From Emticicia oligotrophica DSM 17448 (GTDB taxonomy: Bacteria; Bacteroidota; Bacteroidia; Cytophagales; Spirosomataceae), in assembly GCF_000263195.1 (NCBI RefSeq), contig NC_018748.1, positions 2,232,001-2,296,000 on the forward strand: DNA of 64,000 nt, in the 5' to 3' direction. The position numbers were made by a program, and so were the translations under genes. Positions 10,271 to 18,766 of the stretch are shown here, piece by piece. The stretch's first letter is position 1; the number at the start of each line of letters is the position of its first letter. The notes beneath the pieces were generated by a model. It was not told the DNA's origin. It saw only the letters and a list, made by a program, of their open reading frames with translations, and did no database searches.

Positions 10271-10822
10271 ATGTATAGCGAACAAGATTTAATACAGGCT
10301 TGTATTCGCCAAGAACGACCAGCCCAACGGCAGCTTTACGAGCGTTTTGCTAGTAAGTTGTTCGCTACGGCTATGCGTTACATGAAAAATCGGAGTGATG
10401 CCGAAGATGTTTTACAAGATTCATTCATCAAAATCTTTCAAAAAATTGACACCTTCCGATTCGACTGCCCACTTGAAGCTTGGCTGCGAAAGATTGTAGT
10501 AAATACTGCTCTCAAACAATTACAAAGCCAGCCAAACTATATGGAGCATACTGATAGCCAATTGATTGCCGATGACCTAGAGCAAGATGAGTTTACACTC
10601 TCAGGTTTTGAATTTGAGCAACTCATGGGAATAGTACAGAGTTTACCCGATGGCTGTCGTACGATTTTCAACTTATATGCCATAGAGGGATATCAACATA
10701 ATGAAATAGCAGCAATGCTTGGGATTTCTGAAGGTACATCAAAATCTCAGTATTCAAGGGCAAAAATGCTATTACAAGGTAAATTGAAGGCAATTGGTAT
10801 TGTTCCGAAAACCATAAAATAA
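10271..10822 (+). CDS. ECF-family RNA polymerase sigma factor
   Basis: A 183-residue sigma-70 factor of the ECF type. Region 2 is seen in FATAMRYMKNRSDAEDVLQDSFIKIFQKIDTFR, ending in AWLRKIVVNTAL. Region 4 is seen in GIVQSLPDGCRTIFNLYAIEGYQHNEIAAMLGISEGTSKSQYSRAKMLL, a helix-turn-helix that reads the -35 region. The frame opens at a TTG at 10247; the ATG at 10271 (MYSEQDLIQACIRQ) matches the usual start. The next gene, 36 bp downstream, is a membrane protein with an acidic cytoplasmic N-terminus and is the likely anti-sigma partner. Region 3 is absent, as expected for ECF factors. Confidence 0.93.
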   Translation: MYSEQDLIQACIRQERPAQRQLYERFASKLFATAMRYMKNRSDAEDVLQDSFIKIFQKIDTFRFDCPLEAWLRKIVVNTALKQLQSQPNYMEHTDSQLIADDLEQDEFTLSGFEFEQLMGIVQSLPDGCRTIFNLYAIEGYQHNEIAAMLGISEGTSKSQYSRAKMLLQGKLKAIGIVPKTIK

Positions 10823-10858
10823 TTTAAGATTTAGATACGAAGGCGTAAATACAATAAA

Positions 10859-12364
10859 ATGGAATTAGAAAGGCCAAATAATTTTGAAGAAGAGTGGAAA
10901 GATGCGTTTAATGACGCTTCCTTTGCTCCGCCTAATGATATGTGGGAGCGAATAGAGCGTGAATTAGATAAAAAAGAACGCCGTCCATTTTTGTTCTTCT
11001 TCAGTTCATCGGGCATGCTTGCAGGCATTGCCGCAACGCTTATTTTAGTGTTGGGTGGAATTCTATTTTTTATGAAAACCCCTTCGGATAATTTAGTAAC
11101 ATCGAGCATTGCAACTACTCCAAAATCAATTAATCAAACGCGTCAAAGTATTCAAAAAACAATAGAAGAAAGTAATCCAATAGCACTAAATTCGGCAGAA
11201 CCTGCTATTTCAATGAAAGAAAAAGCTCTGACAGCTATGGCTGAAACGAGATTTAGCAAACGTATTACTAACCATAACAACTACACTCAAGAATTAGCTG
11301 TGATAGGTGCTCCTTTCTCGGCTAATTCGAATAGTGAAATAAATGAGCGAGCAGTTACAAGTTTAAAAGTAAGTTCGATAAGTGAAGGTAAAATTGGTCA
11401 AACGTCTGCACTTTTAGCCCAAAATAACCAACCAAAGGAGTTACAATTCCTTGTGCCGAAGACTTACCAGTATTTTGGTAGTAGATATACCTTAAAGCGA
11501 AATAAATTACTTTTCGATGTTCCTGAAGAAGAGGAATCTAAAAACTTAGCTTCGAATGATTCGAAATTTTGGTTGGGAGTACAATCTGGCGTATCTCCTT
11601 TCGACCCCAATATGAAACTCAATAATTTGAATACTGTAGCATTAGCTCAGGCCGATAATTTTGCCCAAGTCTCAAACAAACCATCTGTTGGAGCATCTCC
11701 TTCGGGCGATAAACAAGGACAGGTTTTGGTTTCACAGCCAGAAAATGCCATCAGAGGTGGTATTGGTATCAATACTGGAGTAGCAATGGGATATAAAATT
11801 TCAAAAAAATGGAATTTTGAGAGTGGTATTCGCTACCTAAGAGGTAACTCTACACTTAATAGCAATACGTATGCTTTTCAGCAAAATGGTTATGTAAATA
11901 CTTTTTTTGCTGATTATTTATTGCAGAACTCAGCGAGTAAAGAATATTCCATAGCCAGTAGTACGGTCAATACAGTTGTAGCTGATGCCTCGAAATTTGG
12001 GAATAGATATGAGTATTTAATGATTCCACTACAGATGGGTTATGAAATTGCTATTTCGAAGAAAATTGGTTTAAATCTTTTGGCGGGCGTTTCGGCAGAT
12101 ATTTTCTTGCAAAACACAATTATCAACGATAATAGTCTTGTGCAAGAAAAAAGTACCATTAATGGTTCGAGTAATATATATAAGCCATTAAACATGAGTG
12201 GCTTAGGAGGATTAAGAGCTACTTATCTGATTGATAAGCACTGGCAGTTAAATTTGGGCAGCTCGTATCAACATTCATTATTTTCAGGCATCAATAATTC
12301 TACTGATTTACAGATGCGTTTGAAGATGTTTGGACTGAATTATGGTTTAAATTATAGATTTTAA
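10859..12364 (+). CDS. Putative anti-sigma-like membrane protein with C-terminal beta-barrel domain
   Basis: A 501-residue protein with no N-terminal signal peptide. Residues 1-48 are charged and presumably cytoplasmic (NFEEEWKDAFNDASFAPPNDMWERIERELDKKE). A single transmembrane helix follows at about 52-72 (GMLAGIAATLILVLGGILFF), then a low-complexity linker to about residue 230. The C-terminal 220 residues resemble a small outer-membrane barrel (GGIGINTGVAMGYKISKKWNFESGIRYLRG ... NYGLNYRF). Position directly after an ECF sigma gene suggests the N-terminus binds that sigma factor. How an inner-membrane anchor and a barrel coexist is unclear; the chain may span the periplasm. Function is inferred from context and layout. 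Confidence 0.65.
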   Translation: MELERPNNFEEEWKDAFNDASFAPPNDMWERIERELDKKERRPFLFFFSSSGMLAGIAATLILVLGGILFFMKTPSDNLVTSSIATTPKSINQTRQSIQKTIEESNPIALNSAEPAISMKEKALTAMAETRFSKRITNHNNYTQELAVIGAPFSANSNSEINERAVTSLKVSSISEGKIGQTSALLAQNNQPKELQFLVPKTYQYFGSRYTLKRNKLLFDVPEEEESKNLASNDSKFWLGVQSGVSPFDPNMKLNNLNTVALAQADNFAQVSNKPSVGASPSGDKQGQVLVSQPENAIRGGIGINTGVAMGYKISKKWNFESGIRYLRGNSTLNSNTYAFQQNGYVNTFFADYLLQNSASKEYSIASSTVNTVVADASKFGNRYEYLMIPLQMGYEIAISKKIGLNLLAGVSADIFLQNTIINDNSLVQEKSTINGSSNIYKPLNMSGLGGLRATYLIDKHWQLNLGSSYQHSLFSGINNSTDLQMRLKMFGLNYGLNYRF

Positions 12365-12398
12365 GATTAAATAAATACTTCAGTATCTATTTAATCTT
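12363..12398. terminator. Bidirectional terminator between convergent genes
   Basis: A perfect 11-bp inverted repeat AAGATTAAATA/TATTTAATCTT (12363-12373 with 12388-12398) overlaps both gene ends. It is AT-rich, so moderate strength is assumed. Confidence 0.5.
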
Positions 12399-13235
12399 AT
12401 GTTCGCTCATATAACTTAGATATTTGACTATTTCATTAGCCTCTTCGGGCTTGATTCCCAAAGTTGGCATTTTTACTTCATTCCGATAATCAGCAGGATT
12501 TTGTATAAAAGCTTTTAAATCTTCAGTTTTCCAGTATTCTGTCACACTTTTGGGGTAATTTAATTCTGGTCCCATTTTTCCACCTATTTTATTGATAGAA
12601 TGACAAGTTTGACAACGATTTTTAAAAATTTCGTAACCTGCTATCGCCGATGCTTCGGTAGGTTTTAGCACTGCATCATTTTCGTGTAGGGGTGCTAAAT
12701 GTATTTTTACCAAATTATAGGGCCATTTATATAAAATAGCATCAGCTGAAACACCTTCATAGACAACGTAAAAAGGTTCCATTTTTATAGGCTTATTATT
12801 ACTTTCAACAGATTCCCAATCTTTCCCTTTACTTGCGTCAACATCACTTACTGCCAAAAAAGCTTTTGAACCAAGTAGTTTTTCCAATGACATTTCGGGC
12901 TTATAGCCATCTTCACACTCAAATACAACCTTCAAGTCAGCTACATTCATTCGTTTGAGAGCTGTATATTTTTCAAGGATTTCTTTTAACGGTAAAGCAT
13001 TGAATTTTTTGTTTTTATGATAAACAGGGTCGGGTTTTACATTCGCAATAGTATTGGGTTTTAACAAACCTTGTTTTTGTAAGGCTACCAAATCAATAGA
13101 AAGAGAATCATTCGCTTGAACTTCTTCTTTTTCTAGTTGAGCTACCTGCAAAGAATCTTTATTGGTTGATTTTTCAGAATTAGTGCATGCAATATAAACT
13201 GTAGAAAGTAGGCAAAATGCGAGCGTTTTTTTCAT
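12387..13235 (-). CDS. Cytochrome c lipoprotein with an N-terminal extra domain
   Basis: A 282-residue predicted lipoprotein (signal MKKTLAFCLLSTVYIAC, lipobox YIAC, Cys17). The C-terminal 75 residues form a class I cytochrome c: CQTCH at 208-212 binds haem, and Met256 in VKMPTLG is the likely distal ligand. The region at about 60-195 (NALPLKEILEKYTALKRMNVADLKVVFECEDGYKPEMSLEKLLG ... PFYVVYEGVSADAILYKWPYNLVKIHL) resembles the sulfite-oxidase/YedY molybdopterin-binding fold in pattern, but I cannot confirm it. The protein probably carries electrons at the periplasmic membrane face. It is monocistronic and convergent with the barrel gene. Confidence 0.8.
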   Translation of the reverse strand: MKKTLAFCLLSTVYIACTNSEKSTNKDSLQVAQLEKEEVQANDSLSIDLVALQKQGLLKPNTIANVKPDPVYHKNKKFNALPLKEILEKYTALKRMNVADLKVVFECEDGYKPEMSLEKLLGSKAFLAVSDVDASKGKDWESVESNNKPIKMEPFYVVYEGVSADAILYKWPYNLVKIHLAPLHENDAVLKPTEASAIAGYEIFKNRCQTCHSINKIGGKMGPELNYPKSVTEYWKTEDLKAFIQNPADYRNEVKMPTLGIKPEEANEIVKYLSYMSEHKIK

Positions 13236-13363
13236 AATTTAGATGAGGTAAAGAGGGTGATTTATCTACATCAAAAGTACTACAAATCTTCATGAAAACT
13301 TTTGAGTGAAGTATTTTTCTTCGAAATGTACTATCTTTAAGGCTGTATTCAAAAATTTAACCT

Positions 13364-15421
13364 ATGAAACAATCCAAATTCCAAACGCAACTATGCGTAC
13401 TGCTATCGTGCGTATTTGCATTCAACTCTGTATTGGCCCAATGGCAAATTTCGGCCCAAAATTTCGACCCTAACAATTACTATGGCGTTACCGTTGCCAA
13501 TGGTATGGTTGGTATTACATCTTCGCCTGACCCTCTCAAAGTTAAAGAAATTGTACTCAATGGTACTTTCGATACTTATGGGCGTGGTCGTGTAGCCAAT
13601 ATTATGAAAGTATTTGAATTTGCCAATATGGAGTTAATCATTGATAATGAAATGATTAATCGAAAAAATATCAGCAATTTCGTACAGACTATTGATATGC
13701 AGAATGCCATTTTTAGTACAACTTTCGATTTTGGAGCTAAGGCATCCGTAAAATCAAATGTGTTAGCTTTACGACATTTACCACACTCTGCCATGATTGA
13801 GATGGAAATCACGGCAAAGCAAGACTTGGAGTTTACCCCGATAAGCATTATGCAAACCCCCGATATGTTGCGTGATGTGAAGAACTTCTTTCATACCATC
13901 GACCGCCCTCATTCATTAATTCCACTAATGACTTCGGTAGCCAAAACCCCAACTGGTAAACACACGATAGCGGCATCCAATTCTTTTTTATTTGAGGAAG
14001 AAAGAGGAAAAGAGCCACAATTGATTCACGAAGAATGGGATAATGGCATGCACCGTATGAAGTTTACGAAAAAATTGAAAGCGGGCGAAACTTACAAGTT
14101 TTCGGTGGTTGGTTCGGTTATTTCTACGGCACATGTAGTTGACCCGCACAATGAAGCGGAGCGATTGACAATTTTTGCCGCTCTCGAAAAGCGTGAACGT
14201 TTGTTAAAAAAACATAAAGAGGCTTGGGCAAAACTTTGGGAGTCGGATATTATTATTGAAGGTGATGATGAAGCTCAACGTGCGGCTCGTTTTTCGCTTT
14301 ATAACCTTTACTCATTTTGCCGTGAAGGACAAGCCTATAGCCTTTCGCCAATGGGGCTTTCGGGCTTAGGCTATAATGGACACGTTTTTTGGGATACCGA
14401 AATTTGGATGTACCCTCCGCTATTAGCTATGAAGCCAGAATTGGCAAAATCATTACTCGAATATCGTTTTGAGCGATTACAAGCGGCAAAATATAATGCA
14501 AAAGCACATGGATATCAAGGAGCAATGTTTCCGTGGGAGTCAGATGATTCAGGACAAGAATCTACACCAGTTTGGGCATTGACGGGGCCATTTCAGCATC
14601 ATATCACGGGTGATATAGGTTTTGCTTTTTGGAAGTATTACCAAGTAACCAAAGATAAGAATTGGTTGAAAGAACGTGGGTACCCTATGCTCAAAGAAGT
14701 AGCAGATTTTTGGACAAGTCGAGTAGAAAAAGGTAATGATGGAAAGTATCATATTATCAATGTGGTATGTGCTGATGAGTGGGCAGAAAACGTTGATGAT
14801 AATGCCTATACCAATGGTATGGCTAAGGAAGTGTTAGGTTTTGCTAACCAAGCTGCCAAAGAATTGGGTTTACCTGAGAATCCAAAATGGAAAGAAGTAC
14901 AAGATGGAATCGTGATTTTGAAGTTTCCTGATGGAACTACGCGTGAGCACGCCACATACAATGGAGAGCCAATCAAACAAGGCGATGTAAACTTGCTTTC
15001 TTACCCAATGAAACAAATTACTGACCCAGCTACTATCAAGAAAGATTTAGATTTCTATTGGAAAGTTTTGGCCGATAATCTTCCAGGAAGAAAAGGACAA
15101 AGTCCAGCGATGGCACATGGCGTTTTTTCTATCTTAAATGCTCGTTTGGGAGATACTGAAACTGCCTACAAACAATACATGGATAGCTATAAACCTAACG
15201 AAGTTCCGCCATTCGGAGTTTTGGCCGAAACCGCTGGCGGGACAAACCCATATTTTTCGACGGGAGCAGGGGGATATTTACAAACGCTCATCAATGGCTG
15301 GGGTGGACTTGATTTTACAGATGCAGGAATCATTCAGCTAAAAACCAAGCTTCCCAAACACTGGAAATCATTGACTTTGAAAGGAGTTGGAGTTGAGAAG
15401 AAGACGTTTGTAGTGAAGTAA
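13364..15421 (+). CDS. Secreted glycoside hydrolase family 65 protein (alpha-glucoside hydrolase type)
   Basis: A 685-residue protein with a signal peptide ending near FNSVLAQ, hence periplasmic. The (alpha/alpha)6 barrel core shows GHVFWDTEIWMYPPLLAMKP, typical of GH65, and ADEWAENVDDNAYTN, where Glu472 is the predicted general acid. FGVLAETAGGTNPYFSTGAGGYLQ near the C-terminus holds a second acidic residue (Glu622) in the position expected for the general base of hydrolytic members. GH65 contains phosphorylases and hydrolases acting on maltose, trehalose, kojibiose and related alpha-glucosides; export and the second Glu favour a hydrolase. The exact substrate is not determinable here. It is transcribed alone. 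Confidence 0.85.
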   Translation: MKQSKFQTQLCVLLSCVFAFNSVLAQWQISAQNFDPNNYYGVTVANGMVGITSSPDPLKVKEIVLNGTFDTYGRGRVANIMKVFEFANMELIIDNEMINRKNISNFVQTIDMQNAIFSTTFDFGAKASVKSNVLALRHLPHSAMIEMEITAKQDLEFTPISIMQTPDMLRDVKNFFHTIDRPHSLIPLMTSVAKTPTGKHTIAASNSFLFEEERGKEPQLIHEEWDNGMHRMKFTKKLKAGETYKFSVVGSVISTAHVVDPHNEAERLTIFAALEKRERLLKKHKEAWAKLWESDIIIEGDDEAQRAARFSLYNLYSFCREGQAYSLSPMGLSGLGYNGHVFWDTEIWMYPPLLAMKPELAKSLLEYRFERLQAAKYNAKAHGYQGAMFPWESDDSGQESTPVWALTGPFQHHITGDIGFAFWKYYQVTKDKNWLKERGYPMLKEVADFWTSRVEKGNDGKYHIINVVCADEWAENVDDNAYTNGMAKEVLGFANQAAKELGLPENPKWKEVQDGIVILKFPDGTTREHATYNGEPIKQGDVNLLSYPMKQITDPATIKKDLDFYWKVLADNLPGRKGQSPAMAHGVFSILNARLGDTETAYKQYMDSYKPNEVPPFGVLAETAGGTNPYFSTGAGGYLQTLINGWGGLDFTDAGIIQLKTKLPKHWKSLTLKGVGVEKKTFVVK

Positions 15422-15430
15422 GAAGTTTTT

Positions 15431-15469
15431 GAAAAAGTGTCATTGTAAGATTAAAAGTGGCACTTTTTC
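15431..15469. terminator. Possible bidirectional terminator
   Basis: A 9-bp inverted repeat GAAAAAGTG/CACTTTTTC (15431-15439 with 15461-15469) has a long 21-base loop between the stops of two convergent genes. The large loop lowers confidence. Confidence 0.4.
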
Positions 15470-15479
15470 AATTTAATTG

Positions 15480-17645
15480 TCATAAAACGCCTTCAAACTG
15501 CTCCATCCAGAGACGGTTGTAAACTCCTTCTTGATAAAGCAAGCTTTCATGAGTGCCTTCTTGTACTAATTTACCGTTGGCAAGAACTAATATTTTATCC
15601 GCATTTTTGATGGTACTCAATCGGTGAGCAATGATAATGATTGTTTTATTCAAACTTCGTAATGATTGAATGGTTTGCTGAACGTATTTCTCCGAAATTG
15701 TATCAAGAGCAGAAGTGGCTTCGTCTAAAATCAGTATTTCTGGATTACGGTATAAAGCTCGTGCGATGGCCAAACGCTGGCGTTGTCCGCCCGAAAGATT
15801 TACCCCATTTTCGCCAATGTGGGTATTAAAGCCATTCGGTAGTTTTTCTACAAATTCACTAATTCCGAGTTGACTACAAATGAATAAAATACGTTGCATA
15901 TCTGGTTCAAAATCTCCGAGTGCGATGTTTTCAATGACCGATGCTCCAAATAAATCAATTTGTTGCGGTACTACACTCACCATATTTCGGAGGTTTTTAT
16001 TATGAATGTGCTTGATGTCATAATCGCCAATTAGAATATTTCCACTACTAAGTGGATATAAGTTTTGCAACAACGACATCAACGTAGATTTACCCGAACC
16101 GCTTTCGCCAATTACAGCCGTAATCTGTCCTTTTGGAAATACAATCGTCAGATTATCAAATACTTGCACTCTCGTTCCATAGCGAAACGATACATTCTTA
16201 AACAGAATGTCGCCTACCATTTCGGGCGTAAGTTCAACTTTGTTTTCGGTGGCTTCTCGCTCCAAGTCCATGATTTCAAATAATCGGTCGGCGGCAATGA
16301 GTGCCTCTTGGATAGTCCGATTTGAGCCAATCAAGCTCATAGCAGGGCTTGTAAAATAACCAATCAAAGAGTAAAAAGAAAGCAACTCGCCAGGGGTTAG
16401 TTGCTGGTCAATGACATAAGATGTACCAAGCCAGAGTAATAGAATGGTAAAAAGTCTGGAAATAAAATCGGTGATATTACCAATAAAAATGCTGGTTTTG
16501 CCTGATGTAAAAACGGTTTCGAGTAGCCTAACGAAATTAGTTTCGGTTTTGAGGTTGGCATAAGGCTCAATGCCAAAACGTTTGATTGTGGTAGCGGCAT
16601 TCAGAGATTCGACTAATTGAGCCTCTAATTCTGCTGAATTTTCCATCAATTTTCGCCCTTGTTTGCGGTTGATATAGTTACTGACAAAGTAAATAATGAC
16701 ATAGAACGGAATAATTGCCAATAGCATTGCCGCCAATTTCCAATCGTAAGTAAACATCAGACCAAACGAAAACAGCACGATAAAAATATTGACCGCTAAA
16801 CCAATAATCACATCATTGATAAAAACCCGAATCTTGACGGCATCATTTACCCTCGAAATGATTTCGCCCACTCGCATCGTATCAAAAAACTGTTGTGGCA
16901 GTTTTAGCAGATGTTTGTAATATCCCAAAATCAGTTGTGCATCTATCTGCTGGCCAGTTTTGAGGGCGAAAATACTTTTAACCGTACCGATGATGGTCTG
17001 CAAAACTAAAATAATAATCATGCCGATACTCAGCAAATTGAGCAGGTTTTTATTGCCTTCAATGATTACATTATCTGTGATTTTTTGGATATAAATGGAG
17101 GTTGAAAGCCCTAAAATGGTATAAACAGCAGCCCCAACCAAGGCTTGAAGCATAACGGTAGTGTGTGGACGTAACAATGTCCAGAATCGGCCAATGACCG
17201 ATATTTTTTCATTGCGAACCTCAAAATCTTCATTGGGTAATAGCAAAACCAAGACACCCGTCCATTGTTTCGTAAACTCTTCGATGAATTTTTTGTGCAT
17301 TTTCCCATCGCCAGGGTCCATGATAGTAATGTGGGTCTTTGAAACTTTGTAGATGACTACGTAGTGTAGAAGCCCACCGCCAGAGGGAGTAGTGATTTGA
17401 AGATGAGCAATAGCAGGTTTGGGTATTTTTTCGAGGCTTTCCAGTGTAGCTTTTACTCCTTTTGCTTGAAAACCGAGTTTTTGTGCGGCTTCAATTAGAC
17501 CGAGTACATTTGTGCCTTTTTTATCGGTACTTGCATATTGGCGTATGCGAGCAATGGGCAGCCGTAGGCGGAAATGAGCGGCTACCGAAGCCAAACAAGC
17601 CGCACCACAATCTCGTAAGTCGTGTTGTTTTATTTTGATAGACAT
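15480..17645 (-). CDS. Peptidase-containing ABC exporter (C39 protease, double-glycine peptide exporter)
   Basis: A 721-residue exporter in three parts. First is a C39 cysteine peptidase (QHDLRDCGAACLASVAAHF with Gln7 and Cys13, His94 in LLHYVVIYKV, Asp110 in IMDPGDG). Then come six transmembrane helices (about 150-430), then an ATPase with Walker A VIGESGSGKST and signature LSGGQRQRLAIARA before ILILDEATSALD. Such proteins cut leader peptides after Gly-Gly and export the core. The frame reaches 17705, but ATG 17645 puts the protease at the start as in homologues. A 26-bp repeat lies 72 bp upstream; identical copies precede the peptide gene and the HlyD gene, tying the three together. All catalytic residues are intact. 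Confidence 0.95.
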   Translation of the reverse strand: MSIKIKQHDLRDCGAACLASVAAHFRLRLPIARIRQYASTDKKGTNVLGLIEAAQKLGFQAKGVKATLESLEKIPKPAIAHLQITTPSGGGLLHYVVIYKVSKTHITIMDPGDGKMHKKFIEEFTKQWTGVLVLLLPNEDFEVRNEKISVIGRFWTLLRPHTTVMLQALVGAAVYTILGLSTSIYIQKITDNVIIEGNKNLLNLLSIGMIIILVLQTIIGTVKSIFALKTGQQIDAQLILGYYKHLLKLPQQFFDTMRVGEIISRVNDAVKIRVFINDVIIGLAVNIFIVLFSFGLMFTYDWKLAAMLLAIIPFYVIIYFVSNYINRKQGRKLMENSAELEAQLVESLNAATTIKRFGIEPYANLKTETNFVRLLETVFTSGKTSIFIGNITDFISRLFTILLLWLGTSYVIDQQLTPGELLSFYSLIGYFTSPAMSLIGSNRTIQEALIAADRLFEIMDLEREATENKVELTPEMVGDILFKNVSFRYGTRVQVFDNLTIVFPKGQITAVIGESGSGKSTLMSLLQNLYPLSSGNILIGDYDIKHIHNKNLRNMVSVVPQQIDLFGASVIENIALGDFEPDMQRILFICSQLGISEFVEKLPNGFNTHIGENGVNLSGGQRQRLAIARALYRNPEILILDEATSALDTISEKYVQQTIQSLRSLNKTIIIIAHRLSTIKNADKILVLANGKLVQEGTHESLLYQEGVYNRLWMEQFEGVL

Positions 17646-17717
17646 AAATCTAAACAGATACTTTTTTGGCAAGATACTGCAAGAAAGTATCCAAAAAGTA
17701 AGCAAATAATGCCTATT

Positions 17718-17743
17718 TTATGACTGTGAGGAATAATTTATGA
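17718..17743 (-). promoter_or_regulatory. 26-bp repeat, copy 1, upstream of the C39 exporter gene
   Basis: Perfectly identical to copies at 21134-21159 and 22810-22835. On the coding (minus) strand it begins TCATAAATT and ends CAGTCATAA, so the hexamer TCATAA occurs at both ends with a 20-bp period. It ends 72 bp before the exporter ATG. Flanking bases are not conserved between copies, which marks the 26 bp as the selected unit. It is probably a regulator-binding site. Confidence 0.75.
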
Positions 17744-17751
17744 GTGAAGTG

Positions 17752-18615
17752 TTAATCCGCAAGTTTATCAAAAAATGATTTGAAACTATTCCATTGGTAT
17801 TTTTTGTAACAAATTCCTAAAAAAATAACAGAGCCTAAAATCATACTAAACGACAAAAATGTAGTATCATAGTCCTTTATGTGATATATTGTACTGGTTT
17901 GTAGAGCAGATGAGGTATAACCTATGAAAATTGCCGAATAAAGGTTATTGATGATATGAACCCCGATTGCCAGTTCTGTACCATCATCCATAACAGTCAT
18001 TATTCCAGCCACCAAACCCATCAACATGTAATTTAATATAAATACATACCCAAATGCTTTGAGTTCGGGATTCCCCAAGTGTAATAAACCAAATAATACT
18101 GATGTAATTAACACGGCCAGCCACGGACGTTTGGTAGCCCACGCAATGCCTTGTAAAAAATACCCTCTCATCAATAGTTCTTCACCTGCTGATTGAAATG
18201 GAATCAAGACTAATGAAATAATTAGATACTGAAAAAAAGTTGATTTATCAAACGAAAATTGGTAAGATGACGGATTTTCGAACCAACTAACCAATTCAAA
18301 CAAGAGCGTAATACTACCAAAACACCCCATTGCCCAAAAGATGCGATTCCATCTGATTTTCGTTGCATTGATGAGCGAATACCCAGAACGTCGATGTACC
18401 CATTTAAGTACCAAAAATGTACTAAAAACCAACATAGCACTTGGCAATAGTAATTGTAGATAACTTTGATAGGTATTTGGTTTAGGTTTTGATAAGATTA
18501 TGAATGCTGGTACACTAAATAAAGCCGCCAAAATAACCACATATATTGGTACAAGAATGTAATTATACCATTTATTTGAGCCTTTGGGAGTCGAAAAGAA
18601 AGTTTTTGTAAGCAT
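17752..18615 (-). CDS. CPBP-family intramembrane glutamic endopeptidase (Abi-like)
   Basis: A 287-residue polytopic membrane protein with about seven or eight hydrophobic helices. Motif 1 is QSAGEELLMRGYFLQG (Glu145, Glu146, Arg150), motif 2 is FGLLHLGNPE (His179), and motif 3 is IGVHIINNLYSAIF (His220, Asn224). These are the CPBP/Rce1-type active-site motifs, all present. Proteins of this family often lie in bacteriocin loci, where they act in immunity or maturation. Here it sits between the outer-membrane protein gene and the exporter gene, so a self-protection role is plausible but inferred. Unlike the exporter and peptide genes, it has no 26-bp repeat upstream. Confidence 0.88.
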   Translation of the reverse strand: MLTKTFFSTPKGSNKWYNYILVPIYVVILAALFSVPAFIILSKPKPNTYQSYLQLLLPSAMLVFSTFLVLKWVHRRSGYSLINATKIRWNRIFWAMGCFGSITLLFELVSWFENPSSYQFSFDKSTFFQYLIISLVLIPFQSAGEELLMRGYFLQGIAWATKRPWLAVLITSVLFGLLHLGNPELKAFGYVFILNYMLMGLVAGIMTVMDDGTELAIGVHIINNLYSAIFIGYTSSALQTSTIYHIKDYDTTFLSFSMILGSVIFLGICYKKYQWNSFKSFFDKLAD

Positions 18616-18678
18616 AGGTTGAGTATGATTTTTAGTGTTTGTTATTTAGAAAAGGCGTAAAACGGCTTGTTTTCTTCT

Positions 18679-18725
18679 GCCGTTCTAAGAACGGCTAACA
18701 CAACGGCTGATTTTTAAATCAGCCG
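18679..18725. repeat. Two adjacent hairpins in the gap before the CPBP gene
   Basis: Inverted repeats GCCGTTC/GAACGGC (18679-18685 with 18689-18695, 3-base loop) and CGGCTGATTT/AAATCAGCCG (18704-18713 with 18716-18725, 2-base loop) stand side by side. ACGGCT recurs around them. They could end the transcript of the upstream outer-membrane protein gene or be a small palindromic repeat; there is no clear T tract. Confidence 0.5.
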
Positions 18726-18766
18726 AACTTATGAAAGACTTCGCCTAACTGGGAATAGTTTATGAA

